Assembly: GCA_027257055.1 (NCBI GenBank)
Contig: JAPVLO010000620.1
Location: 744,001 to 808,000, forward strand
Direction of reading: 5' to 3'
Source: Cephalopachus bancanus
Taxonomy: Eukaryota > Chordata > Mammalia > Primates > Tarsiidae
Length of the DNA stretch: 64,000 nt
The notes under the pieces are model-generated. The model did not search any database. It saw nothing but the letters and a program-made list of their open reading frames with translations, and had not been told where the DNA came from. Below, one piece after another: positions 48,057 to 59,819 of this stretch. The position numbers were made by a program, and so were the translations under genes. How positions within the stretch are numbered: position 1 is the stretch's first letter; every line of letters begins with the position of its first letter.

Positions 48057-48828
48057 AGGAACAAGTTCTTGAAGTGACTGCTGTAGGAAGAGCCCCGGCT
48101 TGCCAGTGTCTTGTAAATACTCTTGTTACTGGAGCAGAGAGGCGTGACCTGGTTTTGCATGCGTACTTCCTTTGACTCCTTCACCCTATCCAATGAAAGG
48201 ACTCCTCAGCTCAGTACGCTTATTTCATGGTTCCTAACCGAATTGAGGGTTGCAGGTCTTCCCAGGCAGGTTGAAAAGGCTGCTTTGTTTTATGGGATCT
48301 CTGGCACATGATCTGAAGCAAGCTAGCCCGTGAGAAGCTCTTCTAGGGAGACTCAGGCAGGCACTGGACACTGGGCTTCCAGGGGACGGAGGCCTCACCA
48401 AGCCTGGTCCCCAAAACCGGGCTCCCTCCGGGCTTGAACCTCAGAGGGAAAGGCTCAGCGGCTGGAACTCACTCATGTTTCCACCCACTGCTCAGAGAGG
48501 GAAGTCCCGTGGCTGCCTGGGCGGGTGCCTCCCTGCAAGTTCCCGAGGACAGTGGGCAGAGAGTGGAAAGTCACTCCGAGATTGCTGTGCACACTTCCTG
48601 TCTTCAGATCCTCACTTCTCAGATTGCAGCTGGAGAAGTGGGGCTCACAGCCAGGGGAAGCCAGCGCCAGGTTCTGCCTTTAGTCACTCCCATTCTCAGG
48701 AAGCCCGTGTACCCCGCGTGCGCCACACTGATTCGTGCTGCTTGAATCGGTCATTGCACTGGACCATTTGTCCACTGATACTTCCTCCTTCCAGGGACAC
48801 TGTCCATCTTCAACAAAAGAGGGTCCCA
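48057..48828. other. Intergenic, GC-moderate, nothing identified
   Basis: Richer in GC than its surroundings with an open frame on the plus strand (48475 onward) that continues into an Alu, so not a convincing gene. Confidence 0.4.
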
Positions 48829-49116
48829 GGCCCGGGCGTGTTGGCTCACACCTGTCATCCCAGCTCTCTGGGAGGCAGAGGTGAGAGGACTGCCTGATCC
48901 CAGGGATTTGAGATCAGCCTGGGCAACTTGGTGAGACCTCGTGTCTACAACAAATCAAAAAAATTAGCTGGGCATGGTGGCATGTACCTGTGGTTCCAGC
49001 TACTTGGAAGGCTGAGGTGGAAGGATCACCCGAACCCAGCAGATCAAGGCTGCGGTGGTTGTGAGTGTGCCTCTGCACTCCAGCCTGTGTGACAGGGTGA
49101 GACTCCAGCTCAAAAG
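48829..49116 (+). mobile_element. Alu
   Basis: Sense dimer, cccgggcgtgttggctc to ctccagctcaaaag. Confidence 0.9.
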
Positions 49117-49290
49117 AAAAGAGTTCCAGATACTTATTATGGGTATTTTATGTAAATCCATAGTTGGGGCCCTGTGTTTGGTCCCTGCTATGAATTTTCT
49201 ATGGTTTTATTTGCAGTCACATAAGCACTGAGGGGAAGCAGGAAGCCGTTAGTCTAGCCCCAGGGACCTCCCTCCAGAATCCTTCATTTT

Positions 49291-49586
<296 letters not shown>

Positions 49587-49784
49587 CTTTCATTTTAAAG
49601 ATTCTGTTCTGTTTGTCCACAGTGTGGCTCTGTCGAGATTTAAAAAAAATGTTTCTAGCTTGTCTCACTAGTTCTGTGGCCCCTTCCTTGAAGGCAGGAC
49701 AGCATCTTTGCATCTTGCACCCTCCTTGCACTTACTGCTGGGGGAATATTGGATGATCCAGTTCAATAATTAATCCAGCTGTCT

Positions 49785-49860
49785 TTTCCTGAGCACCTAC
49801 AATGTGGGCTGGGTTCTGTAGGGAATAAAAAAAACATTAATAGACACGAACGAAGAGTGA
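49785..49860 (-). mobile_element. L2 fragment, short
   Basis: ctgagcacctacaatgtggg resembles the antisense L2 3' end; the sequence after it is not clear. Confidence 0.4.
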
Positions 49861-50948
49861 GGCAGAAGAATAGAGCGAGTGAGGTTTGGTGGGAGAGAGT
49901 GAGCGTTGAGAGGCTTGTAGAAGCCCATGGCGGGGAGGTTGTGGTCGAAGATTAAGGGGTGGTTAAGAGGGGGATAGGTAATTGGTGGGGTGAGGTGTGG
50001 AGGGGCCTGGAGGAAAGGAATGGGAGCCAGAGCATAGGCAGATGCATTGATTCTGAATAAAAGAAGGTCACCTCCAGCCTGGGGGACTCAAAAGGTCAAG
50101 AGACCAGAGAGGGAGGAAGGGGCTAGAGCGAAATTTGGACACAGATGTGAGAGAGAAAGTGGTTGCCACTAATGTCCTTCAATTTTCACTGTTGAATGAA
50201 TGAAGGAGGGACTTAAGCCTCAAAATCGAGGGGCTGAGATTGCCAAGGATCCGTTGCTAGGGAGGTTTGGAAGTGGCATCTATAACACAGGAATGGCCGT
50301 GACGGGGGGAGACTGGGGTGGGGAAGGGGGGGGGAGACGTGTGCAAGGTTGGGGAAACAGGAATGCTCTCTCAAGTCATCGTCCCTTCCCTCTCCCGCCC
50401 GCACCCCATGTATCAGGATCGTGAGGTACCCAGGACACGCTCTGCCCAGCTGGCCTTTGCCGAGGTCTGCAGTTTTGCCTCCCTCTCTCATGGTGCCCTT
50501 TGCTGGTTAACCATAAATGAACTGCTAGTACTGTTTCAGTAGGGGTTTCTGGCTTTGTGATACTGTGTAACCGTTATCACAGGGAGCAGTGTGATGTTCT
50601 TGGAGGATGGGGGAGACACGGTTAGATTTCGGCTCACATAGGTTTTTCAATAGCTCTGGATCAATTCACCCAATTTTTCATTCCCAGAAAGACAATTCAA
50701 TGAAGTGTTAATTCTCCATATGATCAACTTGTCAAGTTTACCGAAATAACCAGTTTATCAAACGCTTGTTTCAAGGCATATTCTCTGTATAAATATAGTC
50801 ATGCCTCTATTTTTCTCAAATATATTCAGTGAATATAAATATATTCTTTATGCATAGTCAATGATTCTGAAGATATCCAATAAGCAGAAATGTGTTTTTA
50901 TCATGAATACAGCTGATCATATATTATAGATAAAGCTTAATACGTGTT
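49861..50948. other. Intergenic, purine-rich then AT-rich
   Basis: G/A-rich to about 50350 including the quadruplex motif, then AT-rich; no gene seen. Confidence 0.45.
50304..50334 (+). other. G-quadruplex-forming motif
   Basis: Four G runs of four or more bases separated by 1-5 bases. Confidence 0.6.
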
Positions 50949-51333
50949 TGTTATGGCTTAATTGTGTCCTGCTCCTCTCCCGTCTTCGTATGTTGAAGTT
51001 CTAATCCCCAGAAACTCAGATTATGACTATTTGAGATGGGTCTTTAAAGAGGTAACTAAGTTAAAACGAGGTCATTAGAGTCCCTAAGCCAATGCCTGGT
51101 GTCTTCATAAGGAGGGGAGATTAGGCCGCAGACCCACACAGAGGGACGACCACGTGGAGACACAGGATGAAAGGGCCACCTGTAAGCCTCAGAGAGAGGC
51201 CTCAGAAGAAGCCAACCCTGCTGACACCTTGATCTTGGACCTCTAGCCCCTAGGACTGTGAGAAAATAAATGTTTGTTGTCTGAGCCACCGGTCTGCGGT
51301 ACTTTGTTATGGCAGCCCTAACAAACTAATACA
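50949..51333 (+). mobile_element. MLT1-type LTR, nearly complete, 385 bp
   Basis: Begins TGTTATGGCTTAATTGTGTC and ends ACAAACTAATACA, with gtctttaaagaggtaactaag, ttcataaggagg and gagaaaataaatgtttgttg between. Solo LTR, no internal region. Confidence 0.88.
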
Positions 51334-51532
51334 ATAATCTTACAGCTATATTTTTTAAATATGCGCTATAGCTTATCTGCATTTTAAGAGATGCTTGATT
51401 TATAACACCTTGACTTATAAAACTTTTAAAACTTTGAATTATAGAGTAGTTTAGACTTCTCATAAATATTTCAAGAAGAAGATACTTAACATATCAAGAG
51501 ACTTAACATTAAACATTTGTTCAAATTCACTA

Positions 51533-51838
51533 GGCCAGGCACATGGCTCATGCCTGTAATCTCAGCACTTTGAGAGGCCAAGGTGGGAGGATTTAATTCA
51601 GACCAGGAGTATGAGGCCAGCCTAGGCAACAGAGTAAGAACTTGTTTCTACAAAAAATAAAAAATTAGTCAGGCATGGTGGTATGCACCTGTAGTCCCAG
51701 ACGCTCTGGAGGCTGAGTTGGAAGGATCACCTGAGTCCAGGGGTTCGAGGCTGTGGTGAGCTGGGATTGCACCACTGTCCTCCAGCCTGGGTGACAAAGT
51801 GAGACCCCGACTCAAAATAAACAAGCAAAAATTACAAA
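51533..51838 (+). mobile_element. AluJ-like
   Basis: Sense, diverged, between two MLT1-type LTRs. Confidence 0.86.
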
Positions 51839-51997
51839 AAATTCAACTACTCTTTTCATGAAGAACATTTCTTAAAATATGATTTTGATAGCTAGGGCAG
51901 ACTGGTCATTGATTTTTCAGCAAACCTGGCTGCTTCCCCTGTTAGGACGTGGGGTTTGGATTTTCTCTGTGCAGAGGGGCTGGTGTTTCAGGACGTT

Positions 51998-52345
51998 GGG
52001 TATCGTCTTAGCTGGAGCTGCTATAACAAATATACTATATCCTGGTTAGCTTAGACAACAGAAATGTAGTTTTCACTGTTCCAGAGGCTGGGAAGTCTGA
52101 GCTCAAGGTGCCAGCAAACCTGGTGTCTAGTGAGGGCCCCATTCCAGGTTTACAGAGGACTGTCTCCTGTCTTCTTGCTGTGTCCTCACATGGCAGAGCA
52201 CAGAGAGTGGGAGCAAATTCTTGAGTCTTTTTAGATGTGCCCTGATCGCATTCATGACCGTGCCAGCCTTGTGACCCACTCACCTCCCGAAGGCTCAGCA
52301 TATGCGTTTGGGGAGGACACAAACATTCACTCCCTCCAGGTGCCT
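51998..52345 (-). mobile_element. MLT1-type LTR, inverted relative to the previous one
   Basis: Antisense: gctgctataacaaatatac, ttccagaggctgggaagtct, ctgtgtcctcacatggcaga, gaggacacaaacattcactc. Confidence 0.78.
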
Positions 52346-52394
52346 ATAATAGAAATTCTCATCACACTCTTTGAGGGCACAACATGTCCTGTGC

Positions 52395-52545
52395 TAAATG
52401 TCCCCCCTAAATATCATTTCCTGAATTCTCACAACAGGCCTGGGAGATAGACAGGAATCCCAAGGAACACACAAGAATATCAGAGCTTGGAACAGTTATA
52501 GAACTCCTCACAGTTACAGAGCTAATCACATTGCCTGGTTCGGAT
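52395..52545 (+). repeat. MIR-like fragment
   Basis: attctcacaacaggcctggg and ttacagagctaatcacat, diverged; directly followed by another MIR. Confidence 0.5.
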
Positions 52546-52549
52546 AGAC

Positions 52550-52770
52550 CCCAGTGTCCATCCCAGCTCTGCTGTGTCCCAGCTATGCGACCTAAGCAGG
52601 GGCTTCACTTCTCTACACCTCAGATTCTTTACCTGTAAAATGGGGACATACTCCATACCACTACTCACCTGGCGGGACTGCCAGACAGATTAAATGAGAT
52701 AATACATGCACTTGGCAGAAGCCTGGCACATGTGAAGTCCTTAAATGTTAGCTATCACTATTGCTTTTAG
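52550..52770 (+). repeat. MIR
   Basis: gctctgctgtgtcccagct, cttcacttctctacacctcag, cctgtaaaatggggac, taaatgagataatacatg. Confidence 0.82.
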
Positions 52771-53117
52771 AAATATGGGAAGTAAAAGTAATATTAGACA
52801 TTAAAAAGCGATGTTTACAAAGGCTTTTCAGTCTTTCAAGAAGAGGAAGCCGAGGTTGAGAGAAGTTGAGTGACTCCATGGGGCCCCCAGCCAGTCAGCA
52901 GTGGGAAGGGGACTCGACACAGACTTTTGTTCCTCGCAAGGCAGAGCCGCAAACTTTTGACAGCCAGTCCACACACCAACGTCCTTGAAATATTCAAAGC
53001 TCCTGTCTCAGTGGAAAAGTCTTGCCTGTGAGTGTGTGCGTTTACTGTGGAGTAGGGATATGGCGTGGAGACGCTGACTCTGTTGTGTAAAGTCCTCTTT
53101 GCTTTGCATCTATTTAG

Positions 53118-53545
53118 TCAGCGTTTTCCATAGAAACAGAACCAGCAGAATGTGTATATATAGAGAGAGATCTAATCTAAGAAATTGACTTGGGTGATGG
53201 AGCCTGGCAAGTCCAAACTTTACAGGATGGGCTATGGGGTTGAGTTGCACGATGTTGCAGCTCCCGTCTGAAGGTTATCTGCTAGCCAATTCCTCCGTGC
53301 CCGGGAGAGGTCAGCCTTTCCATCCAGGTCTTCAAATGATTGGTAAGACCTGATCATTGTGGACTGGACATTATGGAGGGCCATCTGCTTTACTGAAAGT
53401 CAACTGATTTCAGATGTGAATTTCATCTAACGACACCCTCACCAGAAACATCTAAAATCATGCTTGACCCACCAGAAACATCTAAAATCAAGCACTTCGG
53501 CCCAGCCAAGTGGATGTGTAAAGTTCACCATCACAATGTCTTTGC
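53118..53545 (-). mobile_element. MLT2-type (ERVL) LTR
   Basis: Antisense: ttttccatagaaacagaacc, tattatagag-type ATATATAGAGAGAG, ttatggagggccatctgctt, cccagccaagtggatg. A 20-bp piece (accagaaacatctaaaatca) is repeated with a 30-bp period at 53441-53460 and 53471-53490. Confidence 0.7.
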
Positions 53546-53910
53546 CTAGTTCCATTAAGAATTTGCTGAGCGATCTTATGCAAAGCGCTGACCTTAATCT
53601 CTATTCCCCAAATGCCCTGCAAAGATGAAAAAGGACTGTGGGAGAAGACTGAAACTTTGAGCCAAGCTCTACCATCCTTGCTCCTTCAGAAGAAGAATGC
53701 TGTTAATTCAACAATTTACTTTGTTTCCTGTTCCGTCTATTCACTTGTGGTATCAGGCTGGTAGGGTTAAAGGTGAACCTTTCTTTTTTTTCTTTGTCAT
53801 TTTTGATATGATTGAAATGTTTTACTTTTATATTAACTACTAGATTACAGGCAACTTACTAAACCAGAAAAAAAGTGTGTTTATAACATTTCTTTAATTA
53901 TGGGACTTTT

Positions 53911-54729
53911 AAAAACACAATTAATTAGTATTTTTTATTATGGTTTTGTGGGGTACAGTTAAGGGTTAGGTGTACAATTACGTTGCATTCAGGCACCCTG
54001 TTGATAAGAGGTGTTTTCCCAGCCCCAGACAGATATTTGCTACTGTTAATCCCATCCCCCTCTCCCCCATAGTTTCCCAGTACCGTCAGTCATTTTCCTA
54101 TAGTATTACACTGGATGTTCAAGGTCCATTATATGAGTGAGAACATGTGATATTCGGATCTTTGTTTCTGTGAGAGGCCACTCAGTATTATAGACTCTAG
54201 TTCCATCCAGGTTGCTGCGAAATTCATGGTTTTGTTCTTTTTTATGGCTGCGTAGTATTCCATCGTGAATATGTACCACATTTTTTAAATCCAGTCCTCT
54301 TTTGATGGGCAGCATGGCTGCTTCCAGGTTCTTGCTATTGTGAACAACGCTGCGATAAACGTACGTGTGCAGGTATCTTTTTATAGAGTGATTTGAGTTC
54401 TTCAGGGTTTATTCCCAGTAGGGGGATTGCAGGGTCATATGGAAGGTCGATTTTTAGAGCTTTTAGGAATCGCCACACTGCTTTCCACAGAGGTTGCACT
54501 AGTTTACACTCCCACCAACAGTGTAGAAGTGTTCCCTTTTCACCACACCCTCTCCAGCAGCTGTTATTTTTTGTGTTGTTGATAATTGCCATTCTGGCTG
54601 GAGTTAGGTGGTATCTCAGTGTGGTTTTGATTTGCATCTCCCTGATGATTAGTGAGGTTGAGCATTTCTTCATGTGTCTGTTGGCTACTCGGATGTCTTC
54701 TTTTGTGAAGTGTCTGTTCGTATCTTTTT
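53911..54729 (-). mobile_element. L1 3' end with ORF2 C-terminus, 5'-truncated
   Basis: Target duplication atgggactttt at 53900-53910 and 54730-54740. The minus strand at 54335-54673 reads the conserved L1 ORF2 C-terminal region ([40 protein letters not shown], then DPAIPLLG). Frame breaks separate a later piece with KKEQNHEF (54106-54315). The 3' UTR ends at ccataataaaaa-type sequence. Non-functional. Confidence 0.93.
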
Positions 54730-54740
54730 ATGGGACTTTT

Positions 54741-55187
54741 TTTAAGTTAGCTTAAGCACTGCTCATTTCTAAAGGACCAATTTCATTGAAGTAAAACTGC
54801 TGATTTCAAAAAAATCTATTTAAAACACTCTAGAACTATGTAGAAACGAAATAAATCTAAAAGCTAAATTCTGTGTCAACTGAAATATCATCATCTTTAA
54901 TATTAGTGAAAGAACATACCTTGGAAACTGGTCTTGGTGGTGGTATGTCTAAAGCGCAGAGGCAGAAATTACCTCTTCAAACAGAAAGCATGAGGCAACA
55001 GCTTTGTGAGAGGATTAAAATTATTTGAATTATTAGGTAAGCTTGCTAAGGTCAGTACGAAACTCTCACCTCATAACCAATGCAAATAATAATACCACTG
55101 GAATACACAGCTGGCCAGACATCAGAAGCATGTCAAAAGAAGGATTCTAATAAATAAACTAACCACCTAGAGTATATATAGTGCTCT
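54741..55187. other. Intergenic, nothing identified
   Basis: AT-rich sequence with no recognised repeat or coding signal. Confidence 0.45.
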
Positions 55188-55375
55188 GAAATTTTTAAAG
55201 GTTTTTCATTTACATTAATCTTATTTGACCAGATCCTTACAACTACTTTGTGCCAGAGGACAAACAGATATTCTCCCCATTGAGACTCAGAGAGGTCCAA
55301 GGTCATAAAGCTGCAAAGTGGCAGGGAACAGAACAGACTCAGATCATCTTTCCTCTGCAATATAGTCAGTTTCAT
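55188..55375 (+). repeat. MIR-like fragment
   Basis: ctccccattgagactcagag and gcaaagtggcagggaacag fit a diverged MIR. Confidence 0.5.
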
Positions 55376-55382
55376 AATCTTT

Positions 55383-55693
55383 TTTTTTTTTTTTTTTTTT
55401 TGAGTCGGAGTCTCACTCTGTCGCCCAGACCGGAGTGCAGTGGCCGCTCCCGGCCACCGCAGCCTCGACCTGCTGGGCTCCGGCGATCCTTCCGCCTCAG
55501 CCTTTCAAGTAGCTGGAACTACAGTTGCGCGCTACCACGCCCGGCTGATTTTATTTATTTATTTATTTATTTATTGTAGAGATGAGGTCTCGCCAAGTTG
55601 ACCAGGCGGGTCTCGAACCCGCGGGCTCAGGCAATCCACTCACCTCAGCCTCCCAAAGGCGCGGGATTACAGGCTGAGCCACCAAGCCCGGCT
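55383..55693 (-). mobile_element. Alu, young lineage type, with TTTA expansion
   Basis: Antisense; a (TTTA)n expansion of about 28 bp sits in the linker. Flanks agtttcataatcttt and agtccataatcttt mark the target site. Confidence 0.92.
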
Positions 55694-56384
55694 AGTCCAT
55701 AATCTTTGTTGGGTGCCTGAGACTCACAACCAGGGCACATGGGTGGGTGGAGAACGATGACAGACAAAGGGCCGATTCTGGTCATTCCTGCAATTGACCC
55801 ACCTCAGAGAAAAAGAGTCAGTTTAAAATGATATTGTTCGTTTTGAGTTATAGACTTTGGGGCATATAAATGTGCAAGCCTGCCCCAAACTGATAAAGGC
55901 AGAGAGAAAAATAATACGGGATGAGCACTTTAACACAATTTAAAGATTACTGCCTCTTTCATGAACACCAAAATCTCCCAAACCTTGAGGAATGGAAGTG
56001 GAGGAGGGCGAGAGGAGGAGCGCTGCTGGGGACGATCGCTCAATGGAGTCACACCATTAAAGCTGTGAAAAATGATTCATGCCTTTTGTATCAGAACTTT
56101 GCACAGAAATCTTGGGGAATCTGTCACTGCGGATACAGTAGAGATGACTGTCCTTTTTGGGAGGTTAGCATTTTCTGGAGGGAACAGTGTAAATCATTAT
56201 GGGGTTAAACTGTAAATTAAGGTGAAAATTAAAGGCTGTGTGCACCTTTCCAGGAGGTTAGCATGGCCAACCTACTCCAGACAATGTCAGACTTGATTGC
56301 AAAAGTGCAAAGGGGTGATATTTTTGGTCCCACCTTTCATGTTAGGAGAGGCTCTTCTTTTGAAAATATATATGGCACCTCTTA
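55694..56384. other. Intergenic with a 95-codon open frame
   Basis: Non-repetitive. Frame 55921-56208 (+) starts MSTLTQFKDYCLFHEHQ and has ten Trp/Cys residues; I do not recognise it and see no splice or promoter support. Confidence 0.35.
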
Positions 56385-56530
56385 GTTTACAAGGCACTCT
56401 CTTGTGCATGATTATATTTAAGCTTCACTAAAGCAGACTTATGATCCCTGTTTTCTAGATGAGATAGCTTAAAGTCACAGCTAAGAGCACATATCGGTGG
56501 GCTTCCAGCTCAAAGCCCATGCCCCCTCAA
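56385..56530 (+). repeat. MIR fragment
   Basis: tgatccctgttttctagatg and gcttaaagtcacagctaag. Confidence 0.5.
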
Positions 56531-56812
56531 CTCCATCACAAGTTAGACTCACTCAATCTCTAGATAGGGGCAGAGTGGCCAGTGTGATTTCTTGTTGGCT
56601 CCTTGTTATAAAAGTGACCAATAATCTTGTTTTGCCCAGAACACTGGAGAGTTCTGAGCAAATTGAGACACTTGGCCACCCTACTAATATGTTTTCATTA
56701 GTCCTCATAGGAGATTCTCCAAGAGCTAAGAAATGTTTAGGAGGACACAGCTATATACATATGGTATTTGCATATAATTTCCTTCTACTCAAGCAGTATT
56801 TGCAAGCATTTA

Positions 56813-57106
56813 TTTATTTATTGAGCCAGAGTCTCACTCTGTTGCCCAGGCTGGAGTGCAGTGGCATGCTCACGGCCACCTCAGCCTTGACCTGCTGGGC
56901 TCGGGTGATCCTTCCGCCTCAGCCTTCCAAGTAGCTGGAACCACAGGCATGCACCACAATGCCTGGCTAATTTTTTATTATTAGTATTGTAGAGATGAGG
57001 TCTCGCCAAGTTGCCCAGGCTGGTCTCAAACCCATGGACGCAGGCAATCCTCTCACCTTGGCCTCCCAAAGTGCTGGGATAATAGGCATGAGCCACAACG
57101 TCCAAT
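56813..57106 (-). mobile_element. Alu
   Basis: Target duplication cagtatttgcaagcattta at 56794-56812 and 57107-57125. Confidence 0.95.
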
Positions 57107-57310
57107 CAGTATTTGCAAGCATTTAAAAATTTTTTTTTAACATTTTGCTAGTCTCCTATGATATCATTTAGATTTATTTTTCCTCTTCATTTCTTATAGT
57201 TCCTCATTGTTATTGTCTCAGGTCACCAAAGGATGGATGGGGAAGAGGGATGGAAGCAGGGAAAATGTAAAGAAAGGCATTGGATCTCATTTTTGAAAAA
57301 CGTGGTCTTG

Positions 57311-57611
57311 CCGGGTGCAGTGGCTCATGCCTGTAAACCCAGCACTTTGGAAGGCAGAGGTGACAGGATTGCCTGAACCCAGGGGTTCGAGACCAGTCTG
57401 GGTAACTTGGTGAGATCTCGTCTCTACAAGAAATAAATAAAAAAAAACTACCCAGGCATGGTGGCGTATGCCTATGGTTCCAGCTACTTGGAAGGCTGAT
57501 GTGGAAGGATCACCTGAGCCCAGTAGGTTGAGGCCAGTGACTGTGAGCACGCCACTGCACTCCAGCCTGGGTGACTGTGAGACTCAAACAATAAAAATAA
57601 AAATAAAATAA
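57311..57611 (+). mobile_element. Alu
   Basis: Target duplication aaaacgtggtcttg at 57297-57310; diverged copy at 57612-57625. Confidence 0.9.
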
Positions 57612-57669
57612 AAAACATGATCTTGATTGCAGTGTGTTGAGGACAGATCTTTAGCAGTAATTCTCAAAC

Positions 57670-58168
57670 TTGAATATTATGGTAGGCAGCCTCTAAGATG
57701 GCCCTCAATGATTCCTGCCTCTTGGTATTCACACTCTTTTGTATTCTCTTCCCCTGAGTAGATCTGTCTACTAGTAGATCACTTTAGCCTGTTTGTGCTT
57801 TTTCTTACCCTCTTTTCTCTTTCTCCCTCTCCCTTACCTTCCCTCCCTGAATCTCATCCCTAACTCTGGGAAAAGTCAATGTCGTGCTCTGATGAGCTCT
57901 ACAGGGAGGTCCACGTGGTGGGGAACTGATGTTTCCAGCCAATAGCCCACAAGGACCTGAGGCCTGCTGAGTGAACCTGGAAGCACCAGTGAAGTCTTGA
58001 GATGACAGACTAACATCTTGATTGCAGTGTCATGAAAGACCATGGGCCAGAATCATAAAATGAAGTCAATCTCAAATTCTTCACTCATATGAACTATAAG
58101 ATGATAAATATTGGTGGTTTTCAGTCTTTATTTTTAGGGTAATTTGTTCAGAAGTAGTAGATACCGAA
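57670..58168 (+). mobile_element. MLT1-like LTR, diverged
   Basis: ggcagcctctaagatggcc, ggtattcacactcttttg, gaggtccacgtggtgggga, ccagccaatagccc, gggtaatttgttcag occur in the order of an MLT1J/K-type LTR. Confidence 0.6.
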
Positions 58169-58174
58169 TGCAAA

Positions 58175-58300
58175 TATGTATCAGAATCACTTAGATAACA
58201 ACTTGATAAAATATGTATTATGGGCCCTACCCCCAGAGATCTCATTCAACAGATGTGGCCCAGGATCTTTACTTTCATCAGGAATCCCAGAAGAATCTAA
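58175..58300. mobile_element. MER5-like hAT fragment
   Basis: gtatcagaatcacttag, gggccctacccccagagat, cattcaacagatgtggccc. Confidence 0.5.
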
Positions 58301-58623
58301 ACTGAACAAATTTCTGCTTGAGAGCAGGTAGAAGGAATTCTCACCTAGGAAGTCCAGAGGGAAGCCTGCAAGGGGAGGAAGAATTGCCAGATAAAATACA
58401 AGATGCCCAGTTATATTTAAATTTCAAATAGTAAATGTTAGGTACCAAAATCTCCCAGTGGGGGAACTCGGTGGGATCTACAAAAATCCCAGTAGGGCCT
58501 TTAAAAATGTTTAGTTGAACCCTCCAGAGGTTGTCTGGTGTCTGGTTTGCAATCTGGGGCTGCGTGAAAGATGCAAAGAATGGCACAGAAGTTAGATTGG
58601 AAAATATAATTTATTTAGAAAGT

Positions 58624-58626
<3 letters not shown>

Positions 58627-58678
<52 letters not shown>
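58627..58678. repeat. (GA)n microsatellite
   Basis: About 25 uninterrupted GA dinucleotides. Confidence 0.95.
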
Positions 58679-58680
<2 letters not shown>

Positions 58681-58806
58681 CACCTCCCCAAAGTAGTGAA
58701 GGGGGCCAAAGCCAGGAAACATGGCAGCCATAACTCAAAGAGCCACGTGGACACACCAGAATTTAACAAAGCAATGGCCCTTGGCTGCTTGGAGCCAAAT
58801 GCTTTT

Positions 58807-59096
58807 TTTTTTTTTTTTTTTGAGTTGGAGTCTCACTCTGTCACCCAGACTGGAGTGCAGTGGCCGCTCCCGGCCACCGCAGCCTCGACCTGCTGGGCTC
58901 CGGCGATCCTTCCGCCTCAGCCTTCCAAGTAGCTGGAATTACAGGCATGCACTACCACGCCCAGCTGATTTTTTGATTTACTGTAGAGATGAGGTCTCAC
59001 TGCCCAGGCAGGTCTCGAACTCGCAGGCTTAGGCAATCCACTCACCTCAGCCTCCCAAAGGCGCGGGATTACAGGCTGAGCCACCAAGCCCGGCTT
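58807..59096 (-). mobile_element. Alu, young lineage type, double-hit site
   Basis: Target duplication ccaaatgctttt at 58795-58806 and 59097-59108; the second copy is also the left duplication of the adjacent L1 piece. Confidence 0.95.
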
Positions 59097-59108
59097 CCAA
59101 ATGCTTTT

Positions 59109-59266
59109 TTAAAAAAAAATCAATAATCAATATTTTTATTATGGTTTTGTGGGGTACAGTTAAGGGTTAGGTATACAAATATGTTTCATTCAGGCAACCT
59201 GTTGATAAGAGGTGTTTCCCTGTCCCCAGACAGATATTTGCTACCGTTAATCCCACCTCCCTCCCT
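59109..59266 (-). mobile_element. L1 3' end, 158 bp
   Basis: Matches the end of the L1 at 53911-54729 (ttttattatggttttgtggg, gataagaggtgttt, cagatatttgctac). Target duplication ccaaatgctttt at 59097-59108 and 59267-59278. Confidence 0.9.
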
Positions 59267-59819
59267 CCAAATGCTTTTAAACATTCCCTTTTAATGGGGG
59301 CAAGTGGTTAAGGTGGTTGGGTGGTGTTCTACTCCATGTCATCACGAAGAGACAGGGAAGTGCAGGTACTGGCGTCAGGTGAGGGACGGGAGGCAGACGG
59401 GTGGGCCTAGTCACATGATTGCTGCCCTGGTGGGGTCTGTCACGTGGATGATTAGGTTAACTTGGAACTTATGGGTGGAGGCCATAAGACTTGAAACAGA
59501 AAAGCTAATTAATACAAAACAAGTTGGGGAGGGGGTTGTAAAGCAATTATCAATAGCTACCTCTGAGAAATAGGTGCTGTCCTTGGCTAGATTAGAAGGT
59601 AACTTGAAGTGAACTGCTAGAAAAACATGACAACCAGGCAGTGTGAAAATGACTGCATTTTGGCTAGATTAACTCCATGCTATGCCCTTTCAGTAGATCA
59701 TGTTTTAGTATTAAGTATGCCCCGTGCAGCATTTGGGACATATTTATACTGAAACAATGTTTGTTGTTTATTTGAAATTCAGATTAAATTGAGTGCTCTG
59801 CAATTCTATGTGCCAAATA

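Noticed and set aside
54393..54755. 120-codon open frame on the plus strand
   Set aside because: Antisense shadow of the L1 ORF2 remnant.
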